Translations under genes and position numbers: made by a program | Shown: positions 6,778-12,924 of the stretch, piece by piece | How positions within the stretch are numbered: position 1 is the stretch's first letter | Layout of the letters: the number at the start of each line of letters is the position of its first letter | Origin: JBAWWY01 sp037144355 | Lineage (GTDB): Bacteria; Bacillota; Clostridia; Peptostreptococcales; Anaerovoracaceae | Direction: 5' to 3' | Assembly: GCA_037144355.1 (NCBI GenBank) | Contig: JBAWWY010000028.1 | Span: 1 to 21,138, forward strand | DNA: 21,138 nucleotides | Notes under the pieces: model-generated | Told to the model about the DNA's origin: nothing | Databases searched by the model: none | What the model saw: the letters and a program-made list of their open reading frames with translations, nothing else

Positions 6778-8052
6778 ATGGAAATCGTATCGTTAATAAC
6801 ACGACTAATTTGGCTCAGTAGTTTTATTTTAATAATATATTTTGCTTATTATACAATTATTTCACTATTTTCCTTAAAACCAATTCACTCAAATCCTCAT
6901 AGCGAGCCAATCAATAGGTTTGCTATAATAATACCCGCGAGAAATGAAGCAAAGGTAATTGGAAATCTAATTCAGAGTTTGAAGCGGCAGAATTATCCAT
7001 CGCACCTATTCGAAATTATTGTTGTTACGAATAATTGTACTGACAATACAAAACAAGTGGCGCTGGAAAATGGAGGAACAGTTGTAGAGTGCACTGATAA
7101 AGTCTCTTCAAAGGGAGAGGTTTTATCATTTATCTTCCGCGAGATTTCCAATCATGAAGATTCATTTGATGCCTGCTGTATTTTTGATGCAGACAACCTA
7201 GTGGAGCCTGACTTTTTAAAAGAGATGAATAACGCAATATGCGCCGGAGGAAAAGTAGCTCAAGGTTACCGTGACAGCAAGAATCCTAATGATTCCTATA
7301 TTTCCGCATGCCATTCAATTTACTACTATTCCGTAAACAGACTGTACAACCACGCAAGAAGTGCTATTGGCTTATCAGCAATAGTAAATGGAACTGGTTT
7401 CATGCTTTGCATGGATGTGTTAAAACAATTGGAAGGTTGGAATACAGTTACCATGACAGAGGATCTGGAATTCTCAGCTTTGTGCGCTTTGAATGGCTTC
7501 AAGATACACTGGGTTCCAAAAGCACATTTTTATGATGAACAGCCTATTACTTTTGCTCAGTCGTTTACACAAAGAATGCGTTGGTCAAAAGGAACTATGC
7601 AATGTTTTGGAGTGTATTCTGGTAAACTTGTAAAAAAGGCCATGGAAATCAAAAGTGTTCGCCCACTGGATATTATATATTTATTTGTCGCACCCTGGAT
7701 ACAAATATTAAGCTTTGTTTCTTTGATTGCAACACTTATCCTTACGTCATATAAAATACATTACCAGCTTTTCCCTCAGACGGATCTGTTTTTCAGAATG
7801 TTTATTTCTTTTGATGGGTCATATATGATTCCAACATTCATTGCAATGATGGTTGTCATTATGGAGAGAAAAAATGTTCGAAAATTGATAAAAGGAATTC
7901 TAACAATGTGGTTTTTTATTATCAGTTGGATACCTATAAATTTAATATGCATTGTCAAAAGTTCAGTTGCCTGGCACCCCATTGAACATACAAGAAATAT
8001 CTCAATTCATGAGCTTAAAACATCAATTAATAATGAATTTGAAGGGATTTAA
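6778..8052 (+). CDS. Membrane family 2 glycosyltransferase
   Basis: A 424-residue enzyme with one N-terminal membrane segment (~10-32), a GT-A catalytic domain (~48-275) and two or three C-terminal membrane segments (~295-400). The catalytic domain shows IIIPARNEA near 50-58, F136-D-A-D139 for nucleotide-sugar and metal binding, T227-E-D229 as the putative catalytic acid and Q265-R-M-R-W269. The QxxRW signature is typical of processive beta-glycosyltransferases and related enzymes that extend a glycan at the membrane. The donor and product are unknown. The gene is followed 20 bases later by a phosphodiester glycosidase and preceded by the PAP2 enzyme, suggesting a surface polysaccharide or glycolipid route. 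The ATG at 6778 follows GGAGGGAAATGA. Confidence 0.92.
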   Translation: MEIVSLITRLIWLSSFILIIYFAYYTIISLFSLKPIHSNPHSEPINRFAIIIPARNEAKVIGNLIQSLKRQNYPSHLFEIIVVTNNCTDNTKQVALENGGTVVECTDKVSSKGEVLSFIFREISNHEDSFDACCIFDADNLVEPDFLKEMNNAICAGGKVAQGYRDSKNPNDSYISACHSIYYYSVNRLYNHARSAIGLSAIVNGTGFMLCMDVLKQLEGWNTVTMTEDLEFSALCALNGFKIHWVPKAHFYDEQPITFAQSFTQRMRWSKGTMQCFGVYSGKLVKKAMEIKSVRPLDIIYLFVAPWIQILSFVSLIATLILTSYKIHYQLFPQTDLFFRMFISFDGSYMIPTFIAMMVVIMERKNVRKLIKGILTMWFFIISWIPINLICIVKSSVAWHPIEHTRNISIHELKTSINNEFEGI

Positions 8053-8072
8053 TATCCAAAATTAGGGGAACA

Positions 8073-9077
8073 ATGGATTCAAATAATATTAAAATAAAAA
8101 AGCGGTTTAAATTAAGAAATCTTATAATATACTTAATCTTCATACTTTTGTTTACGGGAGCAACTGCTCCTTTACTTATTTTCCATGGCCCGTTCAATAA
8201 TGTTAAAAAAGTCATTGTTGATTCCGCCATGACAACACTAAGCCATAAATGGATAGCAACCACGTTTTTGTCCGCTGAGGAAATTCAAAGAATACAAAGC
8301 GAGGATATAATTCAAATTTTGCAGCAAAACAACAATAATTTTATTAAATTTACAAATAAAAGCGATAAGACTATCGAACGATATGATATAACCGATGGAA
8401 AAAGATTCACGGGATATTTGCTAATCATTCAGGATCCCACCAGGGTTAAAGTTGGATATAGTAATAAATTAGGAATACAAGGTGAACTTACAAGCCAGAT
8501 AGCCCAGGATAATGGTGCCGTGGCGGCTATTAATGCCGGTGGATTTTCAGATTCGTCTTCAGCTAATTCAATCTGGACTGGAACAGGTGGTTTGGCGGAG
8601 GGCATAATTATGAGCAGAGGTAAGATCATATTTAGCAATATAAACGATCATGACCAAAAGGTTGATATTACAGCAATTACAAAAAAAGGAGAACTTTTAG
8701 TTGGGCCTCATAGCTTGAATGATCTAAAAAGTTTGAATGCAACGGATGCAGTCTCATTTGGGCCAGCCTTGGTAGTTGATGGCCAGGGAACTATAAAATC
8801 TGGAAATGGGGGCTGGGGTATTGCTCCAAGAACAGCAATTGGCCAACGTAGGGATGGGTCAATAATATTACTCGCCATCGATGGAAGAACAGCCAAAAGC
8901 ATCGGTGCCTCACTAAGAGATGTACAAAATATAATGCTGCAATATGGAGCATACAATGCATCCAATCTGGATGGAGGATCTTCGACTACTATGTATGCAA
9001 ACGGCAAGGTCATTAATAATCCTTGTGATCCGCTTGGGGAAAGAACCGTTCCATCAGCTTTTATCGTGACCCCTTAG
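8073..9077 (+). CDS. Membrane-anchored phosphodiester glycosidase (NAGPA family)
   Basis: A 334-residue protein with a basic start and one N-terminal membrane anchor (~15-37), so the catalytic part should lie outside the cell. Residues ~115-334 match the phosphodiester glycosidase (NAGPA/DUF2233) fold: AINAGGF at 152-158, GPALVVDG near 230-237, RTAIGQ at 253-258, DGR at 270-272, and NLDGGSS at 298-304. In characterised relatives the domain cleaves sugar-1-phosphodiester bonds, for example uncovering mannose-6-phosphate in animals. In bacteria it occurs in exopolysaccharide clusters. Here it sits directly between a glycosyltransferase gene and a propeller-like gene, so it probably trims or modifies a phosphodiester-linked surface glycan. 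Confidence 0.9.
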   Translation: MDSNNIKIKKRFKLRNLIIYLIFILLFTGATAPLLIFHGPFNNVKKVIVDSAMTTLSHKWIATTFLSAEEIQRIQSEDIIQILQQNNNNFIKFTNKSDKTIERYDITDGKRFTGYLLIIQDPTRVKVGYSNKLGIQGELTSQIAQDNGAVAAINAGGFSDSSSANSIWTGTGGLAEGIIMSRGKIIFSNINDHDQKVDITAITKKGELLVGPHSLNDLKSLNATDAVSFGPALVVDGQGTIKSGNGGWGIAPRTAIGQRRDGSIILLAIDGRTAKSIGASLRDVQNIMLQYGAYNASNLDGGSSTTMYANGKVINNPCDPLGERTVPSAFIVTP

Positions 9078-9095
9078 TAAAGGAAAAGTAAAGAT

Positions 9096-10103
9096 ATGAG
9101 AGTAATAAAAAACATAATAATATGCATTATTATTTCACTTATCATTCAGCTGAGTGGACTTTTTTACATTGACAACTTCTTTTTAGATTCAAGTTTTGCT
9201 TTAAAATCTCAAAAGATAGTTGATCTGATGACAAACGCCAAGATCAATATTCCTAATAATGCATTGAATATCAATACTTCTTTTGATGCAGCCTATATTG
9301 CATATTATTTGAATAACGAGTTATTCGTAGTTGATACAAAATCCGGCAAGAGCACAAATTTGAGCTATTCCAATAACATTAAAGTATCTTTTTACAAATG
9401 GCTTCCGGATAGGAATAGAATTCTCATCGCAGAAAAAGATAAGAATAACTTATCAATATCATATTATGATATTGATAAAGGACAAATGGATAATATTACT
9501 AAGTTTCCCATGCTTTCTTCGAAGTCTGAAGTTGTTGACATAGTAGCATCCCCTTTGATAAATGTTATTTATATAAAAGTTGAGAATGGACCTCAAAGAG
9601 TCTCTGTATATTGGGTAAATGTAATGAAATCAGAAAAAAGAATTAGTACGAGGACAAATAATATTGGGAATATAGAGGCGATACCACATGAAGATAAAAT
9701 GGTATATGAAAACTTAACTGACAACATGATTTATGCAACAGGAAGCAGGAGTGCTTTGGAATTTAATGGTACAACAAAATTAAGCTTATTAAAAGTAGAT
9801 AATAATGATATGGTTTACATAGGGGCTATCGATAACAACAATAATATCAACAAGATTTATTTTGGAACGTTGAATGAAAATACTGCAAGCTGGGGAGTTT
9901 TGAATTTTGGTATTCCAGTTAATAGAAACAATTTATTCATCACCGCTTCAGGAGCTGTTTATGTAAATAACAATCTTAAAGGCACTATAACTGACATTAA
10001 TACAGGAAAGGGATTAGCGTATAGAGGTTCATTCCTTCAATTGTATAGCGATGGAATTGCATCATTGAATAAAGGAACGTTAGTTAAAACTCTTTTTAAA
10101 TAG
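9096..10103 (+). CDS. Membrane-anchored beta-propeller-like protein, function unknown
   Basis: A 335-residue protein with one N-terminal hydrophobic anchor (~5-27) and an extracellular part that is Asn-rich and beta-strand-rich. Blade-like units recur, such as ELFVVDTKSGK near 75-85, FYKWLPDRNRILIAEKDKN near 102-121 and ISYYDIDKGQ near 124-133. These recall TolB/WD-type propellers. I do not recognise a catalytic motif, so a binding or scaffold role is more likely than an enzyme. It begins 18 bases after the phosphodiester glycosidase and has the same topology (cytosolic basic N terminus, single anchor, outside domain), which suggests the two act together. Confidence 0.7.
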   Translation: MRVIKNIIICIIISLIIQLSGLFYIDNFFLDSSFALKSQKIVDLMTNAKINIPNNALNINTSFDAAYIAYYLNNELFVVDTKSGKSTNLSYSNNIKVSFYKWLPDRNRILIAEKDKNNLSISYYDIDKGQMDNITKFPMLSSKSEVVDIVASPLINVIYIKVENGPQRVSVYWVNVMKSEKRISTRTNNIGNIEAIPHEDKMVYENLTDNMIYATGSRSALEFNGTTKLSLLKVDNNDMVYIGAIDNNNNINKIYFGTLNENTASWGVLNFGIPVNRNNLFITASGAVYVNNNLKGTITDINTGKGLAYRGSFLQLYSDGIASLNKGTLVKTLFK

Positions 10104-10123
10104 GAAATGGAAAATTAATAGAA

Positions 10124-10151
10124 TTGCATTTTAAATAGACAAGCATATAGT
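10124..10151 (+). promoter_or_regulatory. Possible promoter for the two-component system
   Basis: TTGCAT (10124-10129) and TATAGT (10146-10151) are separated by 16 bases and lie about 27 bases before the response regulator start. It could allow expression independent of the glycan genes upstream. Confidence 0.4.
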
Positions 10152-10178
10152 ATAAGGTATATTGGTTGGGAGTTGATA

Positions 10179-10862
10179 ATGTTGGAATACAAGGATATCC
10201 TCATAATTGAGGATGATAGGGCTATTGTAAGAATACTTGAACTCGAATTAAAATATGAGGGGTATTCATACGACAGTGCCAATGATGGGAAAGAAGGCTT
10301 AGAGAAATTTCAAAACGGGTATTACGGATTAATCCTGCTTGATTTAATGTTGCCTGAAGTCAGCGGCATGGAAGTGTGTAGAAAAATACGAAAAGTATCT
10401 GATGTACCTATAATTATGCTGACAGCCAAAAGAGATATTACCGATAAAGTAATTGGGCTTGATATCGGGGCAGACGACTATATAACTAAACCTTTCGAGA
10501 TGGAAGAATTATTAGCTAGAATAAGAGCAAACATCAGGCGCAGTCAATCTAGAATGATAGAATCAAAATTGCTGAAACTTGCAGATCTAAGCGTCAATCT
10601 CCTGACCAGAGAAGTAGTCAAGAACGGTGATGTCATTGATCTCACCAAAACAGAATACGACTTGCTTGAATATTTGATAACAAATAAAGGTCTTGTACTC
10701 ACAAGGGATCAGATTATTGAGCATGTATGGAGCTATGATTTTGGTGGAGATTCAAATATTCTGGATGTCTATATCAGATATTTAAGAAACAAAATCGATT
10801 ACCCATATGATATAAAATTAATCCATACAATTCGAGGAGTAGGGTACAGCCTCAAGGAGTAA
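10179..10862 (+). CDS. OmpR/PhoB-family response regulator
   Basis: A 227-residue DNA-binding response regulator. The receiver domain (~5-118) has the acidic pair E11-D12-D13, the phosphoacceptor D55 in LLDLMLPE, the LTAK threonine near 82 and the KPF lysine near 104. The C-terminal winged helix (~130-226) ends in the usual RGVGYSL. I place the start at ATG 10179 rather than the in-frame TTG at 10173, because GGGAG (10168-10172) is then correctly spaced. The kinase gene follows after 6 bases, with its ribosome binding site overlapping this stop codon. Targets are unknown; the upstream glycan genes and the 11-bp direct repeat at 4962-4978 are candidates. Confidence 0.96.
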   Translation: MLEYKDILIIEDDRAIVRILELELKYEGYSYDSANDGKEGLEKFQNGYYGLILLDLMLPEVSGMEVCRKIRKVSDVPIIMLTAKRDITDKVIGLDIGADDYITKPFEMEELLARIRANIRRSQSRMIESKLLKLADLSVNLLTREVVKNGDVIDLTKTEYDLLEYLITNKGLVLTRDQIIEHVWSYDFGGDSNILDVYIRYLRNKIDYPYDIKLIHTIRGVGYSLKE

Positions 10863-10868
10863 ACAAAT

Positions 10869-12236
10869 ATGAAAAACATCTGGAACGGAACAAAGAAAAT
10901 ATCATTTAGATTGACCATGGTCTACGGGGTATTGTTTTTTATTGCCCTTGTTTTGGTAAATGTGGCAACTTTATTAAGTATAAGTTATTATATGGATCAA
11001 ACATCCGCTCAGCAGCTTCGCTTGATAGATCAGGCAATTAGAAAGGAAATTCATTCATTTCGCGATATAAAGACAGTTGATTTCAATAGCATATCTCAAA
11101 TAAGCGATAATGTGGATATTAGTTTAATTATTAATAATGCAGTTGTTTACCAGACCGGAAGAGAATATCACTTGCCCCTGCCTAATGATGCCAATATAAG
11201 CATTATCAAATCTACCGAAGCGGGAGACAATAAAATCCTATACCTGAATACGGAGTTGGTATTGGGAGATAACAAGGTTCTGGGTATTCAACTTGTAAAA
11301 GATATGGATACTGAGAGGGATTATCTGCAGGTTTTAATGGAAATAATGCTTGTAATGGATGCGTTTATTCTTTTTATCGCTATTTTGGTTGGCTATTTAA
11401 TAAGCAAGCGGGCATTGAAACCAATAGACAAAATTATCAACCAGGCAAAACAAATCAGCGCCAGTGATTTAAGCAAAAGAATAGAGCTAGATGGACCTGA
11501 TGACGAAATCAAGAGACTTGCAGATACTTTCAATGACCTTATAGCCAGAATTGAATATTCATATGAAAAGCAAAATCAATTCACTTTGGATGTGACCCAT
11601 GAACTGGCTACGCCACTGGCAGTCATAAAGGGTTATATAGACCTTATTGATAGATGGGCTAAGGATGATAGAGAAATATTAGACGAGGGTATTCTCTCAA
11701 TAAAAAATGAACTCTCAAACATGACTAAACTTTTAGATACTTTGATTTTCATATCTAAAAGCGACAATGAGATTTTCAAAATTGAAAAAACAAAATTTTG
11801 GCTTGATGAAATGATTATGGAAATTATCAAAGAAAGCAAGCTCGTTTCCAACACCCACGAAATCTACTCAAAGATAAACGAGCATATCAGCATCGAGGCT
11901 GATAGAAGGCTTGTAAAACAAATGTTGAGGGCAATAATTGACAATAGTTTAAAATATACAGAAAAAAATGGAAGTATTGAGATTGATTCAAGACATTCAA
12001 ATGGCAATGCTGTGATAACAGTTGCGGATACAGGTATAGGCATACCATCCAAAGAACTCCCCTATATTTTTGATCGATTCTATCGAGTTGATAAGGCTAG
12101 GTCAAGAGAATCCGGAGGAACTGGGCTTGGGTTGTCCATCGTCAAATGGATAGCTGATATTCATGGAGGATATGTCAATGCGAAAAGTGAAATCGGAAAG
12201 GGCACGACAATGACAATAAGTTTGCCGCTAAAATAA
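10869..12236 (+). CDS. Sensor histidine kinase
   Basis: A 455-residue membrane kinase and the likely partner of the response regulator upstream. Order of parts: membrane segment ~14-38, an outside sensor region ~39-155, membrane segment ~156-178, HAMP linker ~180-232, the HisKA helix with H244 in THELATPL (more often SHELRTPL), then the ATP-binding domain with the N box (IIDNSLKYT near 358), DTGIGIP, FDRFYRVD and GGTGLGLSIV. All catalytic boxes are intact. The AAGGAG at 10854-10859 overlaps the regulator's stop codon, so translation is probably coupled. The architecture is generic EnvZ/PhoR-like and the ligand cannot be predicted. Confidence 0.96.
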   Translation: MKNIWNGTKKISFRLTMVYGVLFFIALVLVNVATLLSISYYMDQTSAQQLRLIDQAIRKEIHSFRDIKTVDFNSISQISDNVDISLIINNAVVYQTGREYHLPLPNDANISIIKSTEAGDNKILYLNTELVLGDNKVLGIQLVKDMDTERDYLQVLMEIMLVMDAFILFIAILVGYLISKRALKPIDKIINQAKQISASDLSKRIELDGPDDEIKRLADTFNDLIARIEYSYEKQNQFTLDVTHELATPLAVIKGYIDLIDRWAKDDREILDEGILSIKNELSNMTKLLDTLIFISKSDNEIFKIEKTKFWLDEMIMEIIKESKLVSNTHEIYSKINEHISIEADRRLVKQMLRAIIDNSLKYTEKNGSIEIDSRHSNGNAVITVADTGIGIPSKELPYIFDRFYRVDKARSRESGGTGLGLSIVKWIADIHGGYVNAKSEIGKGTTMTISLPLK

Positions 12237-12261
12237 AAGTTTGAATACGGGAGCAATAAAG

Positions 12262-12789
12262 ATGAATTTTATTAATTGGTCCAAAAGAGCATTGGCAAAA
12301 GCAGAAGATCCTTCCTCAGGAAACGACTTGGTTCATAAGAGTTTCGAAGTCGCCATATTGATAAAGGGCATTGATGGAATACTGGAGATTATTGGGGGAT
12401 TTCTCCTGTTATTATTAAGCCCAGTCAGATTGAATGCGGTGGTTGCTTTTCTGACACAGCATGAATTATCAACTGACCCCAAGGATGTCATCGCAAATTT
12501 AATGGTTCATCTTGCATCAAATTTTTCCACGAATACCCAATACTTTGCTTTCTATTACCTGGCGTTACATGGTGTAATAAAAGTATTTCTTGTATTGCTC
12601 CTTTGGAAAAAGAAAATATGGGCATATCCACTTACCATAATTTCACTATTTATATTTATTGTCTACCAGGCATACCGTTATACAATTTATCATTCGTTCT
12701 GGATGATACTCTTGACCATATTTGACATTATTGTAATCATCCTCACATTCATAGAATATAAGAGAATAAAATCAGAAATAATTAACTAG
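12262..12789 (+). CDS. DUF2127 family membrane protein
   Basis: A ~175-residue membrane protein of unknown function. It carries an N-terminal amphipathic part, then K-G-I-D-G-I-x-E near 32-40 leading into the first membrane segment, and three further segments (~95-115, 120-140, 148-168). The KGIDGILEI segment and the later YxxLHGxIK and WxYPL segments match my memory of DUF2127. The ATG at 12262 has GGGAG (12249-12253) at 8 bases; an earlier in-frame TTG at 12241 lacks a good site. It follows the kinase gene by 25 bases and probably belongs to that transcript. It could be an accessory to the sensor, but nothing in the sequence proves this. Confidence 0.8.
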   Translation: MNFINWSKRALAKAEDPSSGNDLVHKSFEVAILIKGIDGILEIIGGFLLLLLSPVRLNAVVAFLTQHELSTDPKDVIANLMVHLASNFSTNTQYFAFYYLALHGVIKVFLVLLLWKKKIWAYPLTIISLFIFIVYQAYRYTIYHSFWMILLTIFDIIVIILTFIEYKRIKSEIIN

Positions 12790-12803
12790 GGTACTTGCTT
12801 GAT

Positions 12804-12832
12804 TTGATTAAAAAAATCTATAAGAGTATAAT
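12804..12832 (+). promoter_or_regulatory. Sigma-A promoter of the ATPase-TrkA-TrkA operon
   Basis: TTGATT (12804-12809) and a perfect TATAAT (12827-12832) are separated by exactly 17 bases. Transcription would start near 12839, leaving a leader of about 85 bases before the ATPase gene. Confidence 0.65.
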
Positions 12833-12869
12833 AATAGATATAAAAATGTTGTCGGAATACAATTATTGA

Positions 12870-12920
12870 AACCTACCGGTCTTTAAAAGGAGGTGAAGCG
12901 GCCTGATAAAACAGGTTGCC
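12870..12920 (+). promoter_or_regulatory. Structured leader: anti-Shine-Dalgarno and hairpin before a TTG start
   Basis: A strong Shine-Dalgarno, AAGGAGGTGA (12887-12896), has no start codon at normal distance. Just after it, GCGGCCTG (12898-12905) pairs with CAGGTTGC (12912-12919) over 8 bp (two G-U) around a 6-base loop. With this hairpin folded, GGAGG lies effectively 9 bases from TTG 12925, an ideal spacing. Upstream, ACCTACC (12871-12877) can pair with GGAGGT (12889-12894) with one bulge and hide the site. AACCT (12870-12874) could instead pair with AGGTT (12913-12917), opening the hairpin. These exclusive pairings suggest a translational switch. No known riboswitch class is recognised. 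Confidence 0.45.
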
Positions 12921-12924
12921 AACT

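Noticed and set aside
10173..10178. TTG 10173 as response regulator start
   Set aside because: It directly abuts the GGGAG; ATG 10179 has correct spacing and gives the normal length.
12916..12924. TTG 12916 as the ATPase start
   Set aside because: It lies in the 3' arm of the hairpin and has no spaced ribosome binding site; TTG 12925 fits the folded leader better, though the choice is not certain.
12833..12924. Known metal or cyclic-di-AMP riboswitch in front of the ATPase gene
   Set aside because: The leader (~85 bases) lacks the conserved blocks of the yybP-ykoY, ydaO/yuaA, czcD-type and M-box classes; only local hairpins are seen.
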